From: Nocardioides terrigena
GTDB lineage: Bacteria; Actinomycetota; Actinomycetes; Propionibacteriales; Nocardioidaceae
Length of the DNA: 64,000 nt
Reading direction: 5' to 3'
Assembly: GCF_003047265.1 (NCBI RefSeq)
Contig: NZ_PZYY01000001.1
Span: forward strand, 620,001-684,000
A model generated the notes under the pieces. That model was not told the DNA's origin and ran no database searches. It saw only the letters and a program-made list of their open reading frames with translations. Positions 8,693-17,014 of the stretch are shown here, one piece after another. Within the stretch, counting starts at the first letter, position 1. Each line of letters opens with the position of its first letter. The position numbers and the translations under genes are program-made.

Positions 8693-10099
8693 TCACGGGA
8701 CGGGCGTCGTCGGCGGCGGTGCGGGAACCGGGGCGGGAACCGGCGGCGGGGTGACGGGCGGCACGATCGGCGGGAACCCCCCGTCGTAGAAGATGCCGAG
8801 CCCGTTGGCCACCTTGCGCTCGCCGCCGTCGGAGGGCTCGTTGATGACCCCCATCTCGCCGGTCACCTTGCGGGAGTAGAGCGTGGAGGAGCCGCCGCCG
8901 TCGAGGTTGAGGGCGTTGTCCGCGCCGAGGGCGAGCATCATGTTGGCCAGCTCGACCATCGTGTAGCCCCGGCTGGAGGCGGACCGACCGTCGATGACGA
9001 GGAAGAGCAGCTTGTGCCCGTCGGTGTCGATGCCCACGGCCGTGCGGGGGTGCATCAGCCGGTCGTTGATGACGGTCCGGACGCCGTCGAGGAGGATCGA
9101 CCGGTCCCCGGAGACGGCCATGGTGGCGCCGGGCTTGGTCTTGTACTTGAAGGTCGCCTTGCGCCCGACCTTGAGCTGCTTGAGCAGCTTGGCCGCCGAG
9201 CCGCGGCCGACGAGGACCTGGCCCCTGACCTTGCGACCCTTGGACAGGACCTTCTTGTTCGACTTGATCCGACCGTTGACGATGACCACCTCGCGGGTGT
9301 CCTTGTCGCCGTCGGTGACCGAGTAGCCCTTCGTCCACCCCCAGTCGGAGGTGTAGAGGCCGAGGGTGTTGTCCGCGACGGTCGCGGCGTTGAGGCCGGA
9401 GACCGGCCAGCGCGGGCGCTGGCGGAGCTTGGTCTTCGTCACCATCGCGCCGACGTGGTAGCCGGTCGAGTCGAGGTAGAAGGAGGCGTTCTCCGGGATC
9501 CAGCCCGTCGCCGGACCGTTGATGATGCCGCGCTCGCGGTCCACGGCCGGACCGAGGGCGACGCCGGTGTCGGAGATGTCGAAGAAGTCGCCGTTGACGG
9601 CGCCGATCGCCCCGTCCCTCGCGCCGAGCTGGCTCACCGTCTTGCGGCGTACGACGTACTTGGGGCCGAGGTGGTCGACGGAGATGTTGGTGGCGTTGAG
9701 GTCCACGGTGAGCAGGTTGGCGCGGATCGGTCCCCGCGCGTCGACCTGGTCCCACTCGCGGATCTGGATGCCGGGGGCGATGTCGTAGGTGACGTCGGTG
9801 GTCACGGTGGCCTTGCCGCGTCGTCCGGCCGGCCACGGCTCGGCGATGTCGCCGGGCACGCCGTCGGAGGTCTGGCCGGGAGTCCGCTGCACGCGGCCGG
9901 GGTCGGCCAGGGCGCGGCGCTGGGCGCGCGTGAGACCCGTCCCGTCATCGGCGCGGGCATCGGACCGGGACTGCGAGCCGGCCACCGGGCCGGACCCGGG
10001 GTCGGCGCTGGTCGGCGTGGCGGCCACGACGAGCGCGCACGTGAGGGCACCGGCCGTGGCGGCCGCGGTCAGTCGGTTCGAGGCAGGCACGCGCTCCAC
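8693..10099 (-). CDS. Secreted phosphodiester glycosidase family (NAGPA domain) protein
   Basis: 468 residues. A signal peptide (about 1-32) is followed by a charged linker and then the NAGPA/phosphodiester glycosidase domain. Diagnostic motifs are GAVNGDFFDIS (about 178-188), VIDGRS near 347, ADNALNLDGGGSSTLYS (about 371-387) and VANGLGIFYD. Family members cleave N-acetylglucosamine phosphodiester or related exopolysaccharide bonds. The C-terminus is a Pro/Val-rich low-complexity tail, probably for the cell wall. It lies downstream of the secreted hydrolase at 10110, with a 10-bp gap. Confidence 0.85.
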   Translation of the reverse strand: MERVPASNRLTAAATAGALTCALVVAATPTSADPGSGPVAGSQSRSDARADDGTGLTRAQRRALADPGRVQRTPGQTSDGVPGDIAEPWPAGRRGKATVTTDVTYDIAPGIQIREWDQVDARGPIRANLLTVDLNATNISVDHLGPKYVVRRKTVSQLGARDGAIGAVNGDFFDISDTGVALGPAVDRERGIINGPATGWIPENASFYLDSTGYHVGAMVTKTKLRQRPRWPVSGLNAATVADNTLGLYTSDWGWTKGYSVTDGDKDTREVVIVNGRIKSNKKVLSKGRKVRGQVLVGRGSAAKLLKQLKVGRKATFKYKTKPGATMAVSGDRSILLDGVRTVINDRLMHPRTAVGIDTDGHKLLFLVIDGRSASSRGYTMVELANMMLALGADNALNLDGGGSSTLYSRKVTGEMGVINEPSDGGERKVANGLGIFYDGGFPPIVPPVTPPPVPAPVPAPPPTTPVP

Positions 10100-10109
10100 A
10101 GTAAAGGGA

Positions 10110-11693
10110 TCAGGGTGACAGGAGGGGCAGGTGTGCTCGAGTGTCCTCGATCGTGACCAGTCCCGGCGTACGGCTGCTCATGCCCGCGAAGGTGTCGCTG
10201 AGCGCCGAGACGAGCAGGTAGAGCCGCTGCCCGGCCGGCACGTCGACCGCCACGGAGGGCAGCGCGATCCGCCGCGGTTCGCCGACCACGGGGGACGGCT
10301 CGTCGAGGGGCAGCACGTTGTTCTGCACCAGTGTCGCGTCGGCCGGGCTGGTGCCCACGGCCAGGCCGTAGAACGCGCGGTTGCGGACGCCGAGTGCGGT
10401 CACGGTGCCGGTCAGGTGCGGGGTGCCGGCGAGCCGCAGCGGTCCGGGCGCGATCTCGTAGGCCAGCGGCACGCCCGCGGCTGTGGGGCTGGCCACCGTC
10501 CCGACCGGCAGCGTGGCGGTCGGGGCGGGGGAGCGGACGGTCGTGCACGTCGAGGCAGGGGTGGCGAGGTGGAGCCGGCCGTAGCCCCCCAGCCCGGTGC
10601 GACGCCCCTTGAGCTGCTCGTCGAAGAACCGCATGCTCAGCGCCTCGAAGTCCCCGCCCGCGAGCCTCTCCGAGCACGGGTCGGAGGTCACCGAGATCCC
10701 GCGCGGCAGCACGCCGGGCAGCACGTGACCGCCGTTGTAGGCCACGAAGATGCTGTCGCGACGTGCCCGGCGGGTGATCGCGGACCGCCAGTTGGCCAGG
10801 CCCTGTTGGAGGGGGAAGAGGCTGTCGGTCGTGCCCTGGCCGAGGAGGACCGGGATGTCGAGACGACGACCCTGTGCGACATGGAAGGCCGGGCCGTTGC
10901 GGCCGAAGAACTCCGGCATGTCCTCGGTCCCCGGGATCGACCCGTCCGGCCAGGTGCCCGTCGCGGCGCCCTCGACCAGCGCCTTGTAGACCCGCGGCGG
11001 CAGGGCGTCGGTCGGCAGCGAGGCCGCCGACAGGGCCAGTGCCCACTCGGTGCGGACGACGCCCTCGGGCGCCAGGCTCTCGTTGAGGTCGTGCCACGTG
11101 ATCTCCGGAGCCATCGCGTCGAGCACCGGCACGCCCCGACGCTCCAGGCTCGTGAACGCCGCGAGGAACTGGTAGCCGCCGCCGTAGGACCCGCCGACGG
11201 CACCGAGTCGCGGGTCGCCCGGCCCGTCCTGCCGCACCCAGGGCAGGCGGCTCATCCGGCGGACGAGCCGGGCCACGTCCTTGCCCTCGACGTCCGGGTT
11301 CTCGACGTACGCGTGACCACCGGACTCGCCGAAGCCGCGCTGGTCGAAGGACAGCACGCCGTACCTGCTGTCGAGGAACGTCGCGAACGCCGCGGGGTCC
11401 TTCGTCCGCGAGCCGCCCCAGCCGTGGCTGTGCCAGATCATCGGCACCGGGCGCCGGCGCGAGGCCCCGGCCGGCTTGAAGAGCGAGTAGCAGATCTGCA
11501 CCGGCGTGCTCGAGCCCGGATCCGGGGCCGAGGTGACGCAGTCCTCGACGACCTTGACGCCGTCCGCGGCCGACGACGCGGCAGACGTGGCGGCGGACGA
11601 TGCGGCTGCCGGCGCGGCGTACGACGGGGTGGTCGCGGGGGGCGAGGCGGCGAGCAGGGGGACGACGAGCGCGAGTGCGGCGAGCTTCCTCAT
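10110..11693 (-). CDS. Secreted alpha/beta hydrolase, CocE/X-Pro dipeptidyl-peptidase (S15) type
   Basis: 527 residues from ATG 11693, which begins a clean signal peptide; the frame continues upstream but without a signal. The alpha/beta-hydrolase core shows the oxyanion region IWHSHGWGGS, the nucleophile elbow GGSYGGGYQ, an acid in GQGTTDSLFP and the His in YNGGHVLP, completing a Ser-Asp-His triad. A C-terminal beta-sandwich (GPLRLAGTPHLTGTV onward) is typical of the S15/CocE family. It probably hydrolyses peptides or esters outside the cell. Actual substrate unknown. Confidence 0.85.
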   Translation of the reverse strand: MRKLAALALVVPLLAASPPATTPSYAAPAAASSAATSAASSAADGVKVVEDCVTSAPDPGSSTPVQICYSLFKPAGASRRRPVPMIWHSHGWGGSRTKDPAAFATFLDSRYGVLSFDQRGFGESGGHAYVENPDVEGKDVARLVRRMSRLPWVRQDGPGDPRLGAVGGSYGGGYQFLAAFTSLERRGVPVLDAMAPEITWHDLNESLAPEGVVRTEWALALSAASLPTDALPPRVYKALVEGAATGTWPDGSIPGTEDMPEFFGRNGPAFHVAQGRRLDIPVLLGQGTTDSLFPLQQGLANWRSAITRRARRDSIFVAYNGGHVLPGVLPRGISVTSDPCSERLAGGDFEALSMRFFDEQLKGRRTGLGGYGRLHLATPASTCTTVRSPAPTATLPVGTVASPTAAGVPLAYEIAPGPLRLAGTPHLTGTVTALGVRNRAFYGLAVGTSPADATLVQNNVLPLDEPSPVVGEPRRIALPSVAVDVPAGQRLYLLVSALSDTFAGMSSRTPGLVTIEDTRAHLPLLSP

Positions 11694-11760
11694 GACCTGA
11701 CAACTGCCCGGGTCGCGGCAGGTCACGCCGCGGGGCGCCGCGGACTCGTAGGGTGCCGAC

Positions 11761-12954
11761 GTGACCGACCGCCCGTGCAACACCTTCGTCGAGGGGGACA
11801 ACCTCGACGTGCTGCGGTCGCTGGCCCCGGGCAGCGTCGACCTCGTCTACACCGACCCGCCCTACAACACGGGCAACGACTTCGCGTACGCCGACCGCTT
11901 CCGCGCCGCCGACGGCGCCCGGGCGGGCCGGCACGGGGCGTGGGTGGAGATGATGCGACCGCGGCTGGAGGCGGTCCGCGACGTCCTGTCCGACCGGGGG
12001 GCGCTCTTCATCAGCATCGACGACAACGAGGCGGCGCGGCTGAGGCTGCTGCTCGACGAGGTCTTCGGGGAGCAGTGCTTCCTCGCCCAGGTCGTGGTCA
12101 ACCTCAACCCCAAGGGGCGCCAGCTGGGGAACGGTTTCGCCACCAGCCACGAGTACGTCCTGGTCTACGCCCGCGACCCGCGCCGGTGCGCCGTCGACGC
12201 GAGCAGCGCCGAGCACGTCGACGAGGACGACTTCCCGCTGACCGCGCCGGACGGACGGCGCTTCCGCCACCTGCCGCTGCGCAACACGAACAAGAAGTTC
12301 AACCCCGTGACCGCACGCACCCTGCACTTCCCGTTGTACGGCGACCCGGTCAGCGGGCGGGTGGCGAGCGCGGCCTTCGACGGGGCCGTCGAGGTGCTGC
12401 CCGTCTTCGGCGACGGCCGCCCGGCCGTGTGGCGCTGGTCGGCCCCGCTGGTGGACGAGCGCCCCGACGACCTGGTGTGCCGGACCATCCAGGGCAAGCT
12501 GGGCGAGCGGGTCGACGTCTTCCAGCGGGACTGGCTGCACCGCGACGGCGGACGCCGCAAGAAGCTGCGCACCATCTGGCCCAGCGAGGAGATCGGCTCG
12601 ACCGACACCGCGGTCGCCGAGCTCAAGGACCTCGTGGGCCACGTCTTCGAGTCACCCAAGCCGACCGGGCTGGTGCGCCGGATCCTCGGCACCATGCCGG
12701 CGGACGTCACCGTGGTCGACCCCTTCGCGGGGAGCGGTACGACGGGTCACGCGGTCGCGCTGGCCAACGCCGAGGACGGCGGCACCCGGCACTGCCTGAG
12801 CATCAACTGGCCCGAGCCGACGCGACCCGGGTCCAACGCCGACCTGGCCGGGCTGCCAACCGTCGCAGCCATCACCCGGGCCCGGCTGGCCGCCGTCGAC
12901 GCCCGACTCGGGGGCGGCTTCAGCGAGCTCCCGCCGCACTCTCCAGCGCCGTGA
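11761..12954 (+). CDS. Orphan DNA methyltransferase (type III Mod / beta-class N6-adenine type)
   Basis: 397 residues. Catalytic motif IV is YTDPPYNTG (about residues 30-38) and the SAM-binding motif I is DPFAGSGTTGHAV (about 320-332), the beta-class order. The middle (about 130-290) contains NLNPKGRQLGNGFATSHEY, as in Mod proteins, and a short target-recognition region. It is shorter than usual Mod subunits (600 or more residues), and no Res or other restriction gene is nearby. GTG start, with TAGGGT (11749-11754) 6 nt upstream. Its 3' end overlaps the next gene, on the other strand, by 35 bp. It probably methylates adenine in a specific site. Confidence 0.85.
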   Translation: MTDRPCNTFVEGDNLDVLRSLAPGSVDLVYTDPPYNTGNDFAYADRFRAADGARAGRHGAWVEMMRPRLEAVRDVLSDRGALFISIDDNEAARLRLLLDEVFGEQCFLAQVVVNLNPKGRQLGNGFATSHEYVLVYARDPRRCAVDASSAEHVDEDDFPLTAPDGRRFRHLPLRNTNKKFNPVTARTLHFPLYGDPVSGRVASAAFDGAVEVLPVFGDGRPAVWRWSAPLVDERPDDLVCRTIQGKLGERVDVFQRDWLHRDGGRRKKLRTIWPSEEIGSTDTAVAELKDLVGHVFESPKPTGLVRRILGTMPADVTVVDPFAGSGTTGHAVALANAEDGGTRHCLSINWPEPTRPGSNADLAGLPTVAAITRARLAAVDARLGGGFSELPPHSPAP

Positions 12955-14329
12955 GCTCGTCGTCGAGGTGTCCGAGCAGCCGCTGCAGGTGCGGGACCGT
13001 CCGCCGACAGCCGGTGAGACCGAAGCCCATCTTGCCGTCGTACGACGTGCACGTGATGTTGAGGGCCATCCCGTTGATGGGGATCGACAACGGGTAGGTG
13101 CCGACCAGTCGCGCGCCGTTGAAGTAGTGCGTGGTGCGCGGCCCGGGCACGTTGCTGATGATGACGTTGAAGGGCGGCCGGACGACCCCCTGCATCCGCA
13201 GCATCGGCGTGAGGATCGACGGCGCCATGCCGATCGCGCTCATGGCCAGGATCTGCGTCGGGGTCATCGACGAGAGCGCCTGCTTGCCGTCGCGCATCGA
13301 CCGGTGGATCGCGACCAGCCGGGCGGCCGGGTCGTCGAGGTCGGTGGCCAGCTGCACCATCACCGAGCCGACCGCGTTGCCGCCGTCCGCCGAGGCCACC
13401 TGCGACTGCTTGGCGTTGAGGCCCACCGGCACCATCGCCACCAGCCCGGTGTCGGGCAGGGCGTCGTGGTCGAGGAGGTAGGCGCGCAGGGCGCCGCTGC
13501 ACATGGCCAGCACCACGTCGTTGATGGTGCTCCCCGTCGCGGCACCGATGGCCCGCATCCGCTCGATCGGCCAGTCCTGCGCGGCGAAGCGGCGGGACCC
13601 GGTGATGCTCTGGTTGAACATCGTCCGCGGCGCGTAGAGCGAGACGGCCGACGTCTCGTTGCGGACGCCGCGGGTGATCGTCTTGAGGAGCGCCGACGGC
13701 ATCCCGGCCGCCTCGGCGGAGATGCCGAACGCCGTACGCAGTGCGGTCATCGGCAGCTCCGCCAGCGACGACTCGGCGGTCTCCCGGGTGCGCTGCGCCT
13801 TGGCGCTGGCCGGTCGGGCCGCCCAGGGGGCCGGCATGTTGCGCTTGTCGGGGTCGGTGGAGAGCACGCTGGCCAGCAGCCTCATCGCCGAGACGCCGTC
13901 GACGAGCGCGTGGTGGGTCTTGGTGTACATCGCGACCCGGCCGTCGCGCAGCCCCTCCACGACGTGCGCCTCCCACAGCGGCCGCTCCCAGGCGAGCCGC
14001 TGGCTGTGCAGCCGCGACGAGAGGTCGAGCAGCTCGCGCACCCGACCGGGTCGGGGGAGCGCGCTGTGCCGGACGTGGTGCTCGATGTCGAAGTGCTCGT
14101 CCTCCACCCACACCAGCTGGCCGGCCGTGCTGAGCGAGCGGTGCGGCCGCTTGAGGAACAGCGGCGCGATCTCCTCGGTGGCGCTCACCTGGGTGTACAT
14201 CTGGCGGGCGTAGTCACGCCCCGCCCCCTCGGGCTTCTCGAAGAGCTGCAGCCCGCCGACGTGCATCGGCTGGGTGCGGCTCTCGGCGTAGAGGAACGCC
14301 GCCGACGTCGGGTCGATGGGGTTGACCAC
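12920..14329 (-). CDS. Wax ester synthase/diacylglycerol acyltransferase (WS/DGAT)
   Basis: 469 residues, the usual length. The catalytic HHxxxDG motif is THHALVDG (His139-Gly145). The N-terminus begins with the family's DPTSAAFLYAES and MHVGGLQLF, and the C-terminal half contains NVIISNVPGPR. These enzymes transfer fatty acyl-CoA to diacylglycerol or long-chain alcohols, making storage triacylglycerol or wax esters at the inner membrane face. It converges on and overlaps the methyltransferase gene, so the two 3' ends may form antisense RNA. Confidence 0.93.
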   Translation of the reverse strand: MVNPIDPTSAAFLYAESRTQPMHVGGLQLFEKPEGAGRDYARQMYTQVSATEEIAPLFLKRPHRSLSTAGQLVWVEDEHFDIEHHVRHSALPRPGRVRELLDLSSRLHSQRLAWERPLWEAHVVEGLRDGRVAMYTKTHHALVDGVSAMRLLASVLSTDPDKRNMPAPWAARPASAKAQRTRETAESSLAELPMTALRTAFGISAEAAGMPSALLKTITRGVRNETSAVSLYAPRTMFNQSITGSRRFAAQDWPIERMRAIGAATGSTINDVVLAMCSGALRAYLLDHDALPDTGLVAMVPVGLNAKQSQVASADGGNAVGSVMVQLATDLDDPAARLVAIHRSMRDGKQALSSMTPTQILAMSAIGMAPSILTPMLRMQGVVRPPFNVIISNVPGPRTTHYFNGARLVGTYPLSIPINGMALNITCTSYDGKMGFGLTGCRRTVPHLQRLLGHLDDELTALESAAGAR

Positions 14330-14455
14330 TCGTCACCTCCTGGGGTGGGGGCGATCCTCGCGCGTTGTGCCGACCTTCACAAGCGCGGGGTCGTCCACCT
14401 GTCCGCGGGCGGGTTCGGGCCCGGCTCCGGCGTGGGACGGTGCGAGGATGGCCGG

Positions 14456-15565
14456 ATGATGGCCGCACCCGCCGACGGGCCGCTCGACCGGATGTGGAGC
14501 CGCGGTCGTACGTCGCTGCGCGTCCGGGTGGCCCGGCTGCGCTCGAAATCGTTCGCCATCGCCCAGTGCGCCCTCGCCGCCGGCATCGCATGGTTCATCG
14601 CCGCCGACCTGCTCGGCCACCAGACCCCGTTCTTCGCGCCGATCGCCGCGGTCGTCAGCCTCGGCACGTCGTACGGGCAGCGCCTCCGGCGGGTCGCCGA
14701 GGTGACCATCGGGGTCGCGGTCGGGGTGCTGCTCGGTGACCTGCTGGTCTTCTGGCTCGGGTCCGGCTGGTGGCAGGTGTCGCTGGTGGTGGCCCTGGCG
14801 ATGTCGCTGGCCTTCCTGCTCGACGGCGGACAGCTGCTGGTGACCCAGGCCGCCGTGCAGTCGATCGTCATCACCACCCTCATCGCCGACCCGGGTGCTG
14901 CCTTCACGCGCTGGACCGACGCCCTCATCGGCGGCTGCGTCGCCCTGGTCGCGGCGACCGTGGTCCCCGCTGCCCCGCTGCGCCGGCCCCGGGAGCAGGC
15001 CTCCGAGGTGCTGCGCAAGGTCGCCGCGCTGCTGCGCGCGGCCGCCGACGTGATGGTCGACGGGGAGGTCGACCACGCGCTCGAGGTGCTCGCCGACGCC
15101 CGCCAGACCGACTACCTCATCCAGGAGCTCCGGTCGGCGGCCGACGAGGGCCTGGACGTGGTGGCCTCGAGCCCGTTCCGGGTGCGGCACAAGGGCGGGC
15201 TGAGACGCATGGTCGAGCTGGTGGACCCGCTCGACCGGTCCCTGCGCAGCACCCGTGTGCTCGTGCGTCACGTCGCCGTGTCGGCGTACAAGAAGCGCGC
15301 CTTCCCCTCGTCGTACCCCCTGGTGACTCGCGAGCTGGCCGCGGCCGTCGACCTCGTGGCCGACGAGCTGCAGGCCGACCGGATGGCCGTCGCGGCCCAG
15401 CCCGCGCTGCTCGCCGTCGGCATGGCCACCGCACAGGTCGAGCGCAGCGACGCGCTCTCGGTCGAGGTGGTGCTCGCGCAGCTCCGGGCGGTCGTCGCCG
15501 ACCTGCTCATGCTGACCGGGATGGGGCAGCTCGAGTCGACCGACGCGCTCCCGCCCCCGCGGTGA
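14456..15565 (+). CDS. FUSC/aromatic acid exporter-like membrane protein
   Basis: 369 residues. About six hydrophobic segments occupy residues 28-185, including HQTPFFAPIAAVVSLG and TIGVAVGVLLGDLLVF, the signature of FUSC/YccS/ArAE proteins. They are followed by a soluble helical domain of about 180 residues. Such proteins are proposed to export aromatic acids or stabilise the envelope. Start is ATG 14456 (ATG 14459 is also possible), with GAGGAT (14444-14449) 6 nt upstream, which could be a -10 box or a weak ribosome site. Confidence 0.75.
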   Translation: MMAAPADGPLDRMWSRGRTSLRVRVARLRSKSFAIAQCALAAGIAWFIAADLLGHQTPFFAPIAAVVSLGTSYGQRLRRVAEVTIGVAVGVLLGDLLVFWLGSGWWQVSLVVALAMSLAFLLDGGQLLVTQAAVQSIVITTLIADPGAAFTRWTDALIGGCVALVAATVVPAAPLRRPREQASEVLRKVAALLRAAADVMVDGEVDHALEVLADARQTDYLIQELRSAADEGLDVVASSPFRVRHKGGLRRMVELVDPLDRSLRSTRVLVRHVAVSAYKKRAFPSSYPLVTRELAAAVDLVADELQADRMAVAAQPALLAVGMATAQVERSDALSVEVVLAQLRAVVADLLMLTGMGQLESTDALPPPR

Positions 15566-15578
15566 GCTCCGCCTTCCT

Positions 15579-15645
15579 GGGGTAGTCCGTGACGAACGGA
15601 CCCCCGGGACGCCGATCCCGGGGTCCCTTCGTCACGGACTACCCC
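15579..15645. repeat. Palindromic repeat, family A, copy 1
   Basis: A 26-bp left arm (15579-15604, beginning GGGGTAGTCCGTGACGAAC) faces a right arm (15620-15645) with one mismatch and a 15-nt spacer. The left arm is identical over 26 bases to that at 51145-51170. It lies between two convergent genes and could also terminate both transcripts. Confidence 0.9.
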
Positions 15646-15653
15646 GGCGACCC

Positions 15654-15720
15654 GGGGTAGTACCGGACGTTCGGGAGTGGATCCCGGCGTGTCGCCCACC
15701 CGAACGTCCGGTACTACCCC
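15654..15720. repeat. Palindromic repeat, family A variant
   Basis: Perfect 22-bp arms (15654-15675 and 15699-15720) start and end with the same GGGGTAGT/ACTACCCC tips as copy 1, but the inner arm sequence differs. The spacer contains GGATCCCGGCGTGTCG, nearly identical to the spacer at 51171-51186. Confidence 0.88.
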
Positions 15721-15729
15721 AGCGAGGCC

Positions 15730-15795
15730 GCGTAGTTGGGGACGATGCCGTAGGTCTCCCGGCCGGATCACCCACCAGGTCGCCCCCAACTACGC
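15730..15795. repeat. Palindromic repeat, GTAGTTGGGG type
   Basis: 16-bp arms (15730-15745 and 15780-15795, one mismatch) read GCGTAGTTGGGGACGA on the left. The GTAGTTGGGG core also precedes the family A copy at 51145. This is the third consecutive palindrome in the gap 15566-15813. Confidence 0.8.
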
Positions 15796-15813
15796 CCGGG
15801 GGAGCGGGCGGCC

Positions 15814-16947
15814 TCAGCGGGCGAGCGAGTCGCGCAGCTCGGCCACCACGGCGTCGACGACGGCGGTCAGGTCGCCGCCGGCCTCCTTCGCGACGGCGCG
15901 CTGGCGCTGGTACGACGCCCCGCGACGCGCGATGTCGGCGACCGACCGCAGCTCGGTCTCGCACTCCAGGCGGCGGGCGACGGGGGTGAGCCGCTCGAGC
16001 AGGTCGTCGAGGTCGTCGGTGACGAGGCGCTCGCGGGAGCCGGCGTCGAGGATCACGATGGCGTCGAGCCCGTAGCGGGCGGCGCGCCACTTGTTCTCCT
16101 GCACGTGCCACGGCGGCATGGACGGGAGCTCCTCACCGGCGGCGGCCCGGGTGTCGAGGTCGACGACCAGGCAGTGCATCAGGGCGGTCACCGCGGCCAG
16201 CTCGTCGATGTCGGACATGCCGTCGCAGACGCGGTTCTCGATGGTGCCCAGGTGCGGGGCGGGCCGCACGTCCCAGCGGACGTCGGACATCGAGTCGATC
16301 ACCCCGGTGGTCATCTGGTCGCCGATGCACGCCTCGAACTCCGACCACTCCCGGAACTGGAAGGGCAGCCCCGCGGTCGGCAGCTGCTGGAACATCAGCG
16401 CCCGGCTGGAGGCGTAGCCGGTGTCCTGCCCGGCCCAGACCGGCGAGCTGGCGCTCAGCGCGAGCAGGTGCGGGTAGGTGTCGAGGAGGGCCGACATCAC
16501 CGGCATGACCCGGTCGCGCTCGGGCATCCCCACGTGCACGTGCACGCCCCAGATGAGCATCTGGCGTCCCCACCACTGGGTGCGGTTGATGAGCTCCGCG
16601 TAGCGGTGGCCCTCGGTCAGCTGCTGGTGGGACCAGTCGGCGAAGGGGTGTGCCCCGGCCCCGAAGAGGTCGACGCCGAGCTCGTCGGCCGCCGGCATCA
16701 CCACCGCGAGCGTCTCGCGCAGGTCGGTCATCGCCTCGCCGACGGAGCCGCAGATGCCGGTGACGATCTCGACCGTGTTGCGCAGCAGCTCCTTGTGCAA
16801 CCGGCTCGGGTCCGAAAGGCGCGGGCTGGCCGCGGCGAAGAGGTCGGCGGCGGTGTTGGAGAGGTCGCGGCTGGTCTGGTCGACGAGCGCGAACTCCCAC
16901 TCCACGCCCAGCGTGGGGGAGGGCGAGGCGTGGAAGTCGATGTGCAC
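15814..16947 (-). CDS. ybdK: Carboxylate-amine ligase, YbdK/glutamate-cysteine ligase 2 family
   Basis: 377 residues, full length. The ATP-grasp-like GCS2 fold shows TLGVEWEFALVD (about 12-23), ELLRNTVEIVTG, the substrate region WGVHVHVGMPERD, and PAPHLGTIENRVCDG. The family ligates glutamate to an amine, classically cysteine. Actinobacteria mostly use mycothiol, so the true substrate is uncertain. The GTG start has TAGCAT (16954-16959, minus strand) 6 nt upstream, consistent with leaderless translation. Confidence 0.9.
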   Translation of the reverse strand: MHIDFHASPSPTLGVEWEFALVDQTSRDLSNTAADLFAAASPRLSDPSRLHKELLRNTVEIVTGICGSVGEAMTDLRETLAVVMPAADELGVDLFGAGAHPFADWSHQQLTEGHRYAELINRTQWWGRQMLIWGVHVHVGMPERDRVMPVMSALLDTYPHLLALSASSPVWAGQDTGYASSRALMFQQLPTAGLPFQFREWSEFEACIGDQMTTGVIDSMSDVRWDVRPAPHLGTIENRVCDGMSDIDELAAVTALMHCLVVDLDTRAAAGEELPSMPPWHVQENKWRAARYGLDAIVILDAGSRERLVTDDLDDLLERLTPVARRLECETELRSVADIARRGASYQRQRAVAKEAGGDLTAVVDAVVAELRDSLAR

Positions 16948-17014
16948 GACACCATGCTAGGGACGGGGGGAGGCCCCGGCCTCACCCTGACGAGCCGGAT
17001 GCCACCATGACGCC

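Noticed and set aside
10131..13097. 988-codon plus-strand frame over the hydrolase and methyltransferase genes
   Set aside because: It runs antisense to the S15-type hydrolase and out of frame with the methyltransferase, and has Arg/Gly-rich shadow composition.
15654..15720. Insertion sequence end
   Set aside because: No transposase frame and no target-site duplication were visible around the palindromes.
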